Positions 12,501 to 24,858 of a stretch of DNA of 64,000 nt are shown here, in pieces; within the stretch, counting starts at the first letter, position 1, and every line of letters starts with the position of its first letter. The position numbers were made by a program, and so were the translations under genes. A model generated the notes under the pieces. That model was not told the DNA's origin. It did not search any database and saw only the letters and a list, made by a program, of their open reading frames with translations. Origin of the DNA: Trochalopteron elliotii. Lineage: Eukaryota; Chordata; Aves; Passeriformes; Leiothrichidae. Location of the stretch: positions 2,238,245-2,302,244 of the forward strand of contig JANPWX010000028.1 in NCBI GenBank assembly GCA_024734555.1. The letters run 5' to 3'.

Positions 12501-15500
12501 AGTTCATCAGAGAACAGGAGTGGATTGAAAAGTCCTTCCACATACAAGAGAATTTAATAATGTGAATATCCCTTAAATCATAAGGGTCATATGAAACAAG
12601 GTGTGGCCATGCTTATGGCCTCAGCACACCTCACAGAATAGGATTTTTCAGCAGCTCCATTTCCAGTGTGGGGTAGATAGGAACTGGAAGTGCACAAGAA
12701 ATATGGGTGGCCATGGAGAGGGTAAGGCCTGGGAAATGCTCTTGGTTTTCCAGCCGAGCTATTTGGGCCTCATGACTCACTTAAGGACTATTTTACAGCT
12801 TGATGCTCTTGCACATTTCTTAAGTATATTCTATATTAAACGTGAACTAAAATAGACAGAAGCAACTTACCATAGAAATGTTGAGGCTGCAAGCTGAAAG
12901 TAGAAGAAAACTATTATGTTCAACCATGCCAAATCCTGCCTACATCTCTGGAGTTTACCTGAGGTCAAGCTAAAATGAGGCTTACAAACAATCACTAAGA
13001 AATAAAAAATCCTGCAGAAAACAAGCCTTCCATATTGGTTTTTTGACATGTCCACATGGACCAGCTTCTCAGGTGTTATTTCAGGCCCCGGGAAGGGGCC
13101 AGAGCAACAACCTCTTACAAGTGCAACTGTGGGAAGCGTTTAGCTAAGCACCAGAACCTCTGAGAGGAGATATGAGAAGGCAGAGATAAGGAACCTTAGG
13201 TAAGCAGGAGACATAAATGGGTACAGGAATATTTTGGGCAACCAAGAGCTGGAGAATGTGGAGGTGCACTCAGAACTCTTCAGCTGGGCTGGATGCATGG
13301 TGAGGACACTCTGGACTGTCATGTCAGGCTGAGATTAAATGAGACTTAATTAACAGTTTCTTGCTGTTGAACAGAACACAGCTGCCCTACAAAGGCATAG
13401 GTTCATTCAACTGTGCATTAAAAGGTGGGATTAATGCTTCTAATAGCTAAAATCAGTGCTCTTTCTTTCCAGTTAGTTTTCCTTGTTTGTTTTCACACAT
13501 CTTAGGAAAAGCAAGATGGCATCCAGAAACGACATTGAGGACAGATTGTGAAGAACAAGCTTTTTAAACTTGTTTTACATCTCGTTGCATTTTTACAAAT
13601 TCATTTAGCATGTCTTACCACACTGATCAATGTGTTACGGTAATGTCCTTATTGGTTATAAAAAGTCATTCCCACCAATATGACAATGACGCAACAACCA
13701 AGACAACAAGATGCATAATACAGTTAGTCTTGAGTATCACAACCAATTAAAAATAATTAGTGAGGCACTACAGACATTCTGACTTGAAAAAAAATCCTTT
13801 GTTATTCTTGCCATCCAGTTCAGAGGGTTCCAGAAGCTGATGAAGGGAATAAAGTACAGCTGATTAGCTCTCTCTTCCAGATATAAGTCCAAAGTGTCCT
13901 CAAATGGAAGCAAAAAGGTCTTGTGCTGTCAAATGCCCTGGGAGGGAAAGAAGCTCGAGCTGCCTGACAGCAGTTTGTATCTTCTCCATCCCATTTGTTG
14001 CAGCTCCATGTGACTTGCTCTCTGGGTACTCATAAACTACTCATTTTATGGAGTTTTATTGAAATATGAGTCTGCAGCTCCTTTAGGGAACCCATTGTTT
14101 TGCTGTTCATGAAGCTCTGTCAGGAATAAAATCTGTCCACCGGTCTCTGTCACTGCAGACTGCATGTTTGTGTTATATCTGACACGATGGCAATAAAATA
14201 ATGCAGCAGAGTTTTGGGGTCCAAGTCAAGGCTTTAGAAGGGTTGTGTGTCATTCCAGGGAAGTGAGAATTGCATTTCCCAGCAGATAGCTGAAGTTCAT
14301 GGGGAAAGCGTTCTTGCATCTGAAAGCCCTCAGGAGGGATTAATGACATCTGGTTGATGTCTGTGCAAATAAAGGCACACTTCATGTTGCTGCTGCAATC
14401 CCAGGAAATGAGGGGAAAAGTGAGTTTTTTGCTCATGTCCAATAAAAACTAAATGGGAATTTAATCTGCAGGTACTTCTCTCATAAGTGATCAAAGAAGT
14501 AATTGAATTAAGCAGACAAACTGCAGAGGCAAACCCTAAGCCCAAACATGTTTCAATCAAAAAGTAAGTGCTGATAACACATGAGCTGCGATAAAAATGA
14601 TTAGGCTGCTGACTGGGAGAAAATTGGTGCTTTTGTTGTTGTTGTTATATTGACCAGGTCCTCTAAGTCTATTAATTCCTTAGACCTGTGCTTGGGTAAC
14701 ACTTAGAGCACTGCAGAACCTATTTTTTGAGAAATAACCTCAGTAAAGCCACAGGTGCAAGATGCAGAGATAAATGAGACAGGAATCAAAGCCACACAAG
14801 CTGGCTATCTTTCTTCTATCAAAAGTGAGGTGAAAATCATTAACTAGCCTTCAGAGGGAAGCTTCAGCAGAAAGCCCTAGGGAGTGGGTAGGAGAAGGGG
14901 CACTGCAGTGTAGTGCTACCTATTTCAGCTAACTGAAAACACATTTCGGATAGTTTGCTGAGGTTTTAATTCACAAATTATTTAGCTTTGATCCTTTGCT
15001 TTCCTTTCCTGATATATCCTAGCCACCACCAAAAACAAGCAGTGATCAGTGCAATCTCCTCACAGATGTTTGGCAGAACATGTGACATCCTGAAGACTAT
15101 CACCAGGTTAAAGTAATTGTCATCCCATTCCTGTCCATCTGTGATTCTTTAGTAGTCCTCAGGAATCCTGCAAAAAATATCCAAGCTACACAAACACCTT
15201 GTCACTTTTCCTTCCTGTTTACACAAAAAAATACATTTGTATAGATAAACTTAGACCAACTGATTACTGTGTAACTGACCACCAGCCAGAGGGAGGGAAC
15301 ATCTGGAGGATAATAATTTTATCTTCAGCTGCTTTTTTGGGGAATGGGAAGAGGCTTTAACTCACTGTCCCAAAAGGCAGAGGACAAAAACTAGTGTTTG
15401 GGTTTTTTTAAACAGGCATCAGATTTCTAAGTAGTATGGCCACAAATTACTCTGCAAGACCATGGCTGAATGAAGATCTGAGCAGTGGTTGGATGCTAAA

Positions 15501-15948
15501 GGGCAGAGTGAGGCTTTGTAGTATACAACAGGAGATTACAGAAATAGGGAGAACTCCTCAGTGCATGCCAGTCACAGGCCTAGAACATCCCCTACTCCCT
15601 TCTTCCCACTAAAATTTCAGAGGAGCAGTTGCAAAAAAGTGTTTTCCTTGCCATCAGAGTAAAGTATTTTGAAAAGTTCCACAGGGATACAGGAATAAAG
15701 GTGTCACTGGCTTCCAGCAGAGTTTCCTCCATGTTTTTGAAATCCCAGCCTGCTTGCCTCACATACTCACATGACCTTCATGACTGCAGCATTCGAGCAC
15801 CTCACCTTTCAGACATTAATCTTCCCAGCATTCTGCCAAGCAGCCTGGATGTACCAGCTTTACAGCAAGTGATAAATGGCAGTACAGAAATCAAGGGCTA
15901 GAGACACAAAAAGACTCAGGCATTCTGCTGCTCAGCAAGATGAAATAT
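12501..15948. other. Intergenic DNA, no recognised gene
   Basis: AT-rich sequence between two CR1 fragments. No coding exon or RNA gene is recognised. The stretch near 14290-14430 has balanced composition without repeats and might be non-coding regulatory DNA, but nothing in it is diagnostic. Confidence 0.6.
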
Positions 15949-16185
15949 GTGCCAGGGGAGGTTTAGGTTGGACATTAGGAACAATTTCTTTACATAAAGG
16001 GTCATAAGATACTGAAATAGGCTGCCTGGGGAGGTGGCAGAGTGACTATCCCTGGAGGCATTTGAGGAGAGACTGGACAAGGAAAAAAGTGCAACGGTCT
16101 AGTTGACATGAGGGTGTTTGGTCATAGGTTGGACTTGATGACCTCAGAGGTCTTTTCCTACCTAACTGATTCTGTGATTCTGTGA
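15949..16185 (+). mobile_element. CR1 LINE 3'-end fragment
   Basis: The fragment starts at GTGCCAGGGGAGGTTTAGGT and continues through the typical CR1 3' region (GGACATTAGGAACAATTTCTT, GGCTGCCTGGGGAGGTGGCA, GTTGGACTTGATGACCTC). It ends with GATTCTGTGATTCTGTGA, the short tandem tail diagnostic of CR1. It is 5'-truncated, as is usual for this family. Confidence 0.95.
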
Positions 16186-18404
16186 AATATATCATGGATC
16201 CAGCAGCATGTACAGCCTGGTGCTTTTACAATAAACAGGGAGGCTCAGGGATGTACAATTTCTCTTCTGGTGCCCCACAAGGCTGCAATACATGGGCAGC
16301 AGGAGGTATGTCACTGCACCAGGAGGGGTCAAGGGCCTCTGAGGGATGTGAAGGCTCTTCCCCAGTGTCCCACAAACATTTCCATACACATAGTAAGGTC
16401 CTTCTGAAGACATCCCAACTACTTGACACCTTTGTTAGAAAGATCTGCCATCTTGCCAGATGCCATTTCTTAGGTAACCAATTTCTCATTTCTGACGTAA
16501 TTTTCTTCATCGCCATTTCTTTTTTCTACTATCAACACTGCCATTTAACCTAAATAGTTATTTTCTCTCATTGTGATTTCAACACATGATTTTTTTCATG
16601 AAGGTCCTGTTTTCTTCGTATCATTAAGCCAAAGAAGTCACTCTCAGTCTCCACGTGGAAGATAGGCATCCTTGCCTTGATCACCCTTAGAGCCTTTCAC
16701 CACATCTGTTTCAGTTTATCTTTTATTACAACACAGCTGATCAGAGCTGGAACTAGTTTTCTAAACAAAATCATGCACAAAGCGTTGCACAGCAGTGCTA
16801 ATGCTTCCCATCTCTATGGGGAAGATGTTGTCTGTCTCCTCCTAAAACTTGAGTAGATCTTTAAATCTCACATTTTGCCTGCAGCTGTAGCATTCCTGCA
16901 GCTGGGCTCAGTTGCTGTGACTGCTCAAGAGGCACAAGAGTCCAGCCTGCTTCACACCTCCCTGCTTGTTGCACGTTTAGCAGCTCTGGGATCAGCACAC
17001 TTAACTTCATCCCTACCTCATACTTCACTCTGGGCTTTATCCACTGGGGTCTTTTGTGAAAAGTGCCCATGGTCACCATGGGAAGGAAAGGGAAAGCCAC
17101 TCCCTCTCTTTTGGCTATATTGCCTATCAACAGGAGCCCAAAATAGTGAAAAGGCTCAAACCCAACTCCCAGAAGTCCGAGGCTTTCACTTGCAGGCACC
17201 AGTGTCTCTGTATATTTCGGGCAGGTTTCACTGAAGAGGACAAGATGGCCAAGACAGTCAGCGCCACTTGCTTTTGTTTTTTCCTTCAGCCAGTGTTATC
17301 AGACCCTTCTCTCTAATTAGCAAATAACAAAGGACAGTCTTGTGCTTCTGAAGTGCATATGGCCTGACATCCAATGCAACTTTTAGAGCATAGAGGCAAT
17401 TACTCCAAGGAATACAAATGCAATCAGAAAAAATTCCCTGAAGCTCCCCATTCCTGCTGCATCCACCTGGATGGGCAATCAGTCTTTTTTTTCATTAATA
17501 TAATTTTCTATGGCAGCCCATAATCCAATTTTAAATACCTGTCATAACCTTCTGGAATATATATGCAAGTGCTTTATGAAGCTTTAAAAACAAAACCAAG
17601 AAAAGATCTGTATAGCAACCAGAATGCCAAAGCTTGTGGGGTGTCCAGTGGCAGCCTTCCTGTTCTTCTGGAGTTAAAAGAAAACAAACATAAATCCAGC
17701 AGAGCATAAAGTAAAAAGTAATTAGCATACCAAGGTATCCTTTGACAGAGGAATCAAGCAAGAGTGCTGTAATTGTTCAGCTTATTTCTTCCTGTAAGAA
17801 ACTTCTAACACTGAGAAGTGTCTCTGATCTGAACAAGGGAACAAGTGTCTTTGATATGGAAAAAAATAAAGATGCTTAGAGAGGTACATATCCCATGCCT
17901 CTTGTATAATTATAGAAACAAAACCAAAATGGAGTTCTTCAGTGAGCTACAGGCATCTTCGATGGGATTGGCACAAGGAAGTGACAGGAGAGACTCTGGG
18001 AAGATGTCATGCTCTGCCAGTGACGGAAGCTTACTGCACTTGTGAAGAGATGTATTGTGGTCTCCAAACTATCATCAGCATTTTGGAAAAAAGATGTCTA
18101 CCTCTAAACAGAGGTGATTATGCAGAAAACAATTTTAGAACTTATTGTGAAGTCAGTCCAAGTTTTATGTCATGGCATTTTTTGCCCACATTCTTAGCAT
18201 TGCTCCGGAATGACAACTGAAAAGGAAACTACCTCATCTAGTGAACAGCCACCCTTCAGATGAACTGTTTTAATGCTGTGTGAAGTAACCATGTGTCTTA
18301 TATTTCTGGGACTGCAGTAAATAAGAACATCTCATGACTGACTGCATCGAAGTTTCATTTAGGGAAAAAACAGATCCAATCTCTTTCCGTAGGTAAAAGA
18401 AGTT
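16186..18404. other. Intergenic DNA, no recognised gene
   Basis: AT-rich to mixed sequence. Short open frames around 16.2-16.55 and 16.87-17.3 kb overlap each other on both strands and resemble no family. No repeat or RNA gene was recognised. Confidence 0.55.
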
Positions 18405-18891
18405 TTGGCAAGAAGTTTTCTGTTCTATCTGTTTCTGTTCTGTGTTGGCCCCTGTGCAGCCGTCCGCTCCCCCCGCACAACCATTTGTAGTTCCACCAAC
18501 GCCTGTCACGGCACTGGCTGGGTCACGGTTTGTGCCTGCTGTACCTTCTGCTTCGGTTCAGGCTGCACAAAAGTTCCTGATCGTGTCTGTATCGGGCTGC
18601 CCATCTCCCATTCCCGCACTGCCACCCGTGGCTGCTCCACCTGCCATGCTGAGGGTCGCATTTGTTCTGCCCACTCCACCCTCAGCCACCTTCCCCGTGC
18701 TGCTGCCTGCCCGAGCTCTGCCCGCAGCCGCGCCGTGGTCCGTCTGTGCGGCCGCACCGCCGCCTGCACTCCTGTTCACCTCAACCCCTGCGGCTGCCCT
18801 GCCCCCACTTGCTCATGTCACAGCATGTTACAGGCTGCTGGGTGAAATCCTGTATTTGTCAACTAGAGCTGTAAAAACTGAACCCAGATAG
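18405..18891 (+). other. GC-rich island with overlapping Pro/Ala-rich open frames
   Basis: Two long plus-strand frames overlap: 18405-18845 (146 codons, Cys/Ser/Arg-rich) and 18442-18891 (149 codons, Pro/Ala/Val-rich, opening MLAPVQPSAPPAQPF). The sequence is much more GC- and CpG-rich than its surroundings, which lowers stop-codon frequency in all frames and could explain both. The Pro/Ala-rich frame resembles in composition the linker region of retroviral Gag proteins, and a possible LTR end lies about 1.5 kb downstream, so an endogenous retrovirus remnant is one reading. An unannotated CpG-island promoter or exon is another. I recognise no motif such as a CCHC zinc knuckle. Confidence 0.25.
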
Positions 18892-20199
18892 ATCAAGACA
18901 GAACCCAGTGCCTCTTTTCCCACCGGTCTTCCCAACTGGACTGCAGGCTTGCCATGGTTGTTGCTGTTGTTAGAAATTTCAAGATGTGATATGCCACTAC
19001 CTACACAAACAGGAGGAAAAAACTAGCACACCAGGGACCTTCCCCTAAAGTCAGTGACCATCAAGACCAGTGGAAAATACCAGATCCATCAGTCATGCTG
19101 GCGTCCCAATCCACACGCACCACAAGGCTATTAGTGACAGAGAAACACTCAGTGTCACATATTTGAATTACTGTGTCATGGTGGCCCTCAGTAACACCCT
19201 GTAAAAGGTCCTCAGAAACTTTTCCCCAAACTCTCAGGAATGTGACAGAAAAAGCTTGCCCTCAGCCAGGCTCCATGCAAACAGAGAACATCATAAAAAA
19301 CACAGTCCATAACTTGCTGCATCCCATTTGGTTACAGATGCAGCCATGTGCACACATGTGGCCGTGGGTGCATGACAGCTGTCACCTTTCCAGCTAATGC
19401 TCTGGAACATTAAGTTCTGCATGCAGTAGTCAGTGGCTTCATGGGAAAGGAAAGTAGCTGGAGCTGAAAGCAGTGGGATCCAGCAAAAACAACCTGGTTT
19501 TGCAATGCTCATCACCACCTCCAGTGTCCCACCATAAGCGTAGTAAATAGATGAAATGAAAGCAAGGGAACAGCCCAAGGTTCCCACGTACACTAAAACT
19601 GATGGCCACCAGATTCACGGAAGCAGTGATGCAAGTGGTATGAATTAAACTCACAAGTGTTAGTCATTTTTCTGGGTGTAAAACCCGCTATTTTTTAACT
19701 CAAACATGGAGGGAATCAGCAATACAGTACATGCAAAATAAATTAGTGGTTCATTCCCAGACCCAGCAGGCCATAACTCTTCCTGCCCAGTTCTTGTTTC
19801 TATCTGGTTTTGGTCTCCGTGACTCATAAACTCAGCAGATTGTATCGCCAAAACCACAGACGTTGGTCCTTTCATCTACTTCTTCCCAGCTGATCTTCAG
19901 CTCATTTAGGTCTCTGCTAATGTTTTGTTGACACAATGCTCTTGGTCATCCCTGACTTGTTTTCCCAAACATTTTCTGGACCCCTGTTGGCCACAGGCCC
20001 CTGCCAGCTTTCCACTTCAGCATCTTTCTGATCTAATGAGCTTTCCTACCATAGCTTACTGGCTGTGGTCCAGCTCTCTCAGACATTTCCAGACCCATAA
20101 CCTAGTATGTCCTCTCAACTCTTACTCCCTGTCAACATCATGTGAACATGTGAATGACTTTAACTCTTACCGTTGCGGTGCATGATTGAGGTTTTCAAA
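18892..20199. other. Intergenic DNA, no recognised gene
   Basis: Mixed-composition DNA between the GC-rich island and the possible LTR end. If both flanks belong to one endogenous retrovirus this would be its decayed interior, but I found no recognisable pol or env motif. Confidence 0.4.
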
Positions 20200-20610
20200 T
20201 TTGTATCTGTATTTTGTTTATTTGTCTGTACTTGGTTTGCTCCTTCCAAAATACCCCCACCCCTACACCCCTGATATCACCTGGTATCACTCTGTCCTGG
20301 ACCCACGCCTTTCCTTCCCCATAGTCCCAGAGTGTGCTCCGCCCAGGTGCGACCTGGTAAGAGGAGGGCACAGGGGCCCAAACTGCTCTTCTGGCACATG
20401 TCCTGGAAAGTTCATTCCTGTCACATGGAGCTGCACTGAATAAACACCTTCCAACCCAAGCCAGAGCCCGCTCCATTCTTCCAGCCTTAACCACGGTCAG
20501 CCAGCAGAATTGAGGGACCCACAGACTGTTCGGGTTGGTCTGGGGAACTGCTTTAGCTGGTAAGCAGCCCCCACGGGAGAAACCAACCCACATCTTACCA
20601 TCCATATTTG
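20200..20610 (+). mobile_element. Possible LTR end of an endogenous retrovirus
   Basis: The segment has GC-rich sequence leading to a plus-strand AATAAA (20439-20444, context CTGAATAAACACCTTCC). A C-rich stretch and CAGCAGAATTGAGGGACCCACA follow, an organisation like the R-U5 part of retroviral LTRs. I could not locate the 5' TG terminus or target-site duplications, and the family is not identified. It might instead be a unique sequence with a chance poly(A) signal. Confidence 0.3.
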
Positions 20611-21324
20611 TTTTTCACCAAGAAGAACAATATATCACTGCTTTACTGTTTTACCTGTTGAAGGGTTTTTGCTAACTTCTCTCCTTGATCTTTCCTCTTG
20701 TGTTTCTCAGCACTACTGGCCTTTACTGTCCCTTGTTGAGCTGAATTCACTCTTTTTCTCCAGTGAAAAGCAAACAAGAATTATTCAGGCCTTCCTGCCA
20801 TGTCAGGTGCTTACTTTTGTCTGTGTGCCAGGAGTAGGTACGGCAAGATGTCTACTCACCCACACACCCAAGGCTCCTGCCAAAAGCTGGCACCACCCCA
20901 GTGCTGTTGTTCAAGGCATCCCTTTCACCCAAACAAAAAAGAAGAGGTGATTACTATCACCTTTGTCTAATTCCTGATGTTACCTTATAACAGCTGGCTG
21001 GTTTGGGGATGGCGTTTTACACCACATTCACTGTTGACATACAGCTGCAATTTTGTTTTTTCTGTTTCTTCTAACATCTCCCAGGTGCTATGATCTTCCC
21101 TGGGCTCTCTGCAAACCCCTGCTACTGTAAGGAGATCATTGCCAAGACTTCATGGGTCATGGTTGACCCAGGCTCTCCAATGGAATTTCTTGAGTCTCTG
21201 TCACTGTGTTTAGGTCATCCACAACCTCCCATCTCTGAAGCCTTCCCATCTACCCCCGTTGTCAGGGACTGTCCCTTCCCACAGGAGCAAGATTTTCTTG
21301 CTGGTTGAAGACCAAACTCCAATT
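20611..21324. other. Intergenic DNA, no recognised gene
   Basis: Mixed sequence with a T-rich patch near 21050. Nothing diagnostic was seen. Confidence 0.5.
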
Positions 21325-21961
21325 AATCATAGAATGGTTTGGTTTGGAAGAAACCTTAAAGATCACTTAGTTCTAATTTCCCTGCCTAGGAAGGAAAACT
21401 AGACCAGGTTGCTCAGGGGCCTAGCCAACCTGGCCTTGAACACTTCAGGGATGGGGCATCTACCACCTCCCTGGGCACCCTGTTTTAGTGCTTTACCACC
21501 CCAACAGTAAAGAATCTCTTCCCAATATCTAACCTAAACTCACCCTTTTTAAGTTTAAAGCCATTCCCCCTTGTCTAATCACTACATGCCCTTGAAAAAA
21601 GTCCCTCTCCAGTTCTCACATAGGCCCCCTTTAGGTATGGGAAGGCTGCTATAAGGCCTCCCCAGAGTCTTCTCTTCTCCAAGCTAAATGATCACAGATC
21701 TCTTAGACTGTTTTCATAGGAGATGTGCTCCAGTCCTGTGAGCATCTTCATGGCCCTCTGCATTCTTTCCAACAAGTCCATATCTTTCTTATGTTGAGAC
21801 CCCAGAGCTGGATGCAGCACTCTAGGTGGGGCCTCACCAGAGAGGAGCAGAGGGGCAGAGTCACCTCCCTCATCCTGATGGCCACGCTGCTTTTGATGCA
21901 GCCCAGGATACAGCTGGCATTTAGAGCTGCAAGTGCATGCTGTTGGCTCATGTTGAGCTTC
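21325..21961 (-). mobile_element. CR1 LINE, 3' portion (interrupted element)
   Basis: Reverse-oriented CR1. The 3' tail begins at AATCATAGAATGG (21326) and the body reads back through the standard 3' region (GAGGAGCAGAGGGGCAGA, GATGCAGCCCAGGATACAGC). At about 21960 the minus strand reads AAGCTCAACATGAGCCAAC, a known internal CR1 position. The preceding CR1 segment resumes at 22397, on the other side of a plus-strand CR1, so this and 22397-22716 appear to be one element split by an insertion. Confidence 0.92.
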
Positions 21962-22396
21962 AGTGTGCCCAGGTGGCCAGGAAGGCCAATGGCATCCTGG
22001 CCTGTATCAGCAGTAGCCAGCAGGACCAGGGCACCAATTGCACTCAGCACGGGTGAGGCCACACTTCAAATCTTGTGTTTAGTTTTGGGCCCCTCACTAC
22101 AAGAAAGACATTGAGGTGCTGGACCGTGTCCAGAGGAGGGCAGTGGAGTTGGGGAAGGGTTGTGCCAGGGGAGATTTAAGTTGGATATTAGGGAAAATGT
22201 ATTTACCAAAATGGTGGCCAAACTTAGGAAGAAGTTTTCCAGGGAAGTGGTGGAATCACCATCACGAAAAGTGTTCAAAAAATGTGTGGATGTGGTACCT
22301 GGAGAAATGGTTTTGTGCTAACATGTTGGTGTTGGATTAATGGTTGGACTCAATGATCTTAGAGGTCTTTTCCAACATTAGCAGTTCTATGATTCT
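21962..22396 (+). mobile_element. CR1 LINE 3' fragment inserted into another CR1
   Basis: Plus-strand CR1 starting in the conserved stretch CAGGTGGCCAGGAAGGCCAA. It passes through CAGCACGGGTGAGGCCACAC and the block around GTTTTGGGCCCCTCACTACA, then skips part of the consensus to TGCCAGGGGAGATTTAAG, and ends TTCTATGATTCTT, the CR1 3' tail. It is 5'-truncated and internally deleted. It sits between two collinear pieces of a minus-strand CR1. Confidence 0.9.
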
Positions 22397-22716
22397 TGTC
22401 AAGCCACACGCCCATGTCCTTTTTCTAAGAGCTGCTCTCAATCCATTCTCTTCCCAGACTGTATTTGTGGCCTTGCACATGTGCAGGATCTTGCCCCGGC
22501 CTTGCTGAACTACACAAGGTTGACATGGGCCCACCTTCTGGGCCTGTCAGAGTCCCTGTGGATGACATCCCTTCCCTCCAGCAAGTTGGCATCACCACAT
22601 AGCTTGGTCTTGTTAGGAAAATTGCTGAGGCTGCATGCAATCCCAGTGTCCATGCTGCCAACAAAGATGTTAAACAGTGCTGATCCCAATAGTGATTCCT
22701 CAGGAACACCATTCAT
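22397..22716 (-). mobile_element. CR1 LINE, reverse-transcriptase 3' portion (interrupted element)
   Basis: On the minus strand this encodes remnants of the CR1 reverse-transcriptase C-terminal region: SALFNIFVGSMDTGIACSLS, then a GDANLLEGRDVIHRDSDRP-like block and RRWAHVNLV. A stop (TAG) interrupts it before the CKVLHMG-type region (matching nucleotides near 22480). It ends at AAAAGGACATGGGCGTGTGG, and the next expected CR1 position is found at about 21961. Confidence 0.9.
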
Positions 22717-23770
22717 CAACAGTCCTCACAAATTAAGCAAGTAATCAAGGCATTCCCAGTTGTTAATTATTGCAGTTAGCACATGTGCCTCTGGCCTGGC
22801 CAAGCCACAGCCTCTCCACTGCAGAAGATTCCCCTCTGGGATCAACTGTGGTGTTGTTAACTCGGACCACACTTCCACACTCATGATTTTGCCCAAAGGA
22901 GGTCTGAAGAGCAAGACTAACATGTTTTGTACAGGACAGCTCACCCTACCAAACACTCACAGTGAAGATCATGCCTGGAAAACCAGTTCTACCTTTTATT
23001 TATTGGTTTTCTTAGTTTGTATCAAAACACAAAGTGGGATTGTGGGAGAACACAGTGAAAAATAAGACTTCAAAAGATTTCACCATGAAAGAGTTGCTAC
23101 ATGTTTCTGGCACAGGGGTCTGAATTAGAAAACTTCAAATATGTAAACACACCCAAAATGCTACAAAAGGTCAGGCCAATCACATCTGCCACATGACTGA
23201 CTGTATTATAACTGGAAGCCATACAGGTACTGAACGCGTATTTTTTTTAATACTTTCAGATATTTTGTGAGCTTCAGAAGGGAATTCTTGGCATAAATAC
23301 TGCTTGAAAAAGGGCTTTTCAGCAAATGTATTAACTTTACAGGATATGCCAAAATGAAAATGCTGTCCATCCATGGATTTCCTGTATCTTTTGGCATGTC
23401 CATACAATAAAAAAAAATTTGGGGGGGTTAATTATGATTATTATTTTGGAAGCTCAGTAGTGCACTTGGGACTTTAATCCTGGTAGCTGAATTGTGCAGT
23501 CAAACCACTGACCTGTGTACTACTTGCAAAATAGAAAACTTACAAAGGGCTTGACAAAGGTTATTTCTCTTTGCAAAGCCATGAAGGTGCCAGTAGGTTT
23601 GGATCCAGGTGCCAGCCTACAGCTTTCCTTGAGGACATGGAAAACAAGGGACCAGCTCTGATTTTCACCCTGTAACCCTTCCTGTTCTGGGAATGGCAGC
23701 CAGGGCAGGGGGAACCTGAGGCTCCCTTGGGGCTGAGAAATGAGCAAGATCCCCTGGGCTGAGCATCCTC

Positions 23771-23805
23771 ATCCCATCCCATCCCATCCCATCCCATCCC
23801 ATCCC
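23771..23805. repeat. (ATCCC)7 microsatellite
   Basis: Seven perfect ATCCC units are followed by one extra C, with a degenerate unit just before. On the minus strand this is GGGAT repeated, giving seven GGG runs spaced by two bases. Confidence 0.97.
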
Positions 23806-24405
23806 CACCACTGCTTCCAGAGCTGACATCCTGCAAACCCCCGTGGCTGGGCTGGTGGTACTGGCTTCCTCTGGTGTGTGAGAGGCAATGCCCACAGTTT
23901 CATTTCTCAGCAGGCACTGCTCAGTTCAGTGGTAATAACATGTTTACCGCAGGATATAAAAATAGAAATGTATGGATGTGGTAATCCCTCCCTGAAAGCC
24001 CAGCCAGTGCTGCTTAGGGAATGGCTAAACAGGCAAGCTAACCCCCGTCACACTTTCTTGCATATTTTTCATCATCTCTAGCTGTACCTGTGCTGCAGAC
24101 TGAAGGTGGCCAAGTCTGAGAGGTGGGGTTGGGAAAAAAATAAATCAAGGACTTTGTTTAAATAGATTTTTCTGTTAAAGAAATTGTGTCAGTTCAGAAA
24201 TCTTACATCTTCCTGGAAGTATTTTTAGCTACCACTGCTACAAGACCTGCCTTAAGCCTCTGGAGCTAAAACCTGATCTCAACAAACAAACTAAAGCATA
24301 ATCCCTCTTTTTCAATATACTTACCTGTGTGGATCTCTGGCATATAGAACACTGGCAGAAAATCAGCACTTTTCACTCAGGTGTTTTTTTGTTGGTTGTT
24401 TCAGT

Positions 24406-24440
24406 TTTGTTTGTTGTTGTTTGTTTGTTTGTTTGTTTTT
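24406..24440. repeat. (GTTT)n simple repeat
   Basis: A short GTT/GTTT-repeating tract ends in a T run. This is a simple sequence repeat with no other meaning visible. Confidence 0.9.
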
Positions 24441-24858
24441 TCACACAAGTAAAAGGAAGAGAAAAAAAACATTTAGAAAAGAAAAGGGGAGGGGGGTGGT
24501 GTTGTGTTCAGTCATATACAACAGAAATTAAGCATTTCTTTTAATCAGAGATCTGTTCATCTAATCCACTTTAGAGAACTGATCTAGTACATTGCTGGAC
24601 AGTTTTAGATGCACTCCACATGAAACACCAGAGATGCCTCTTGGTCATTTTTTCCCTTTCAACAATGAAGGTAAGGAAAACAACAATAGGCAAGGATAAG
24701 GGAAGAAAAGGAATAAAGCTGAACTTCGGTAATACATGCTCATTCCATCACAGTAAAAAATATTACACTGACTAGTCTAATAGCATATGCTAGGCTGAGT
24801 ATATATAAAATAGACATATAGCAGTATACAATGCTTACTGACAATACTGGGGTAAACT

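Noticed and set aside
21725..22114. 129-codon frame spanning two elements
   Set aside because: It crosses the junction of the two opposing CR1 copies, so it is an artefact of the nested insertion.
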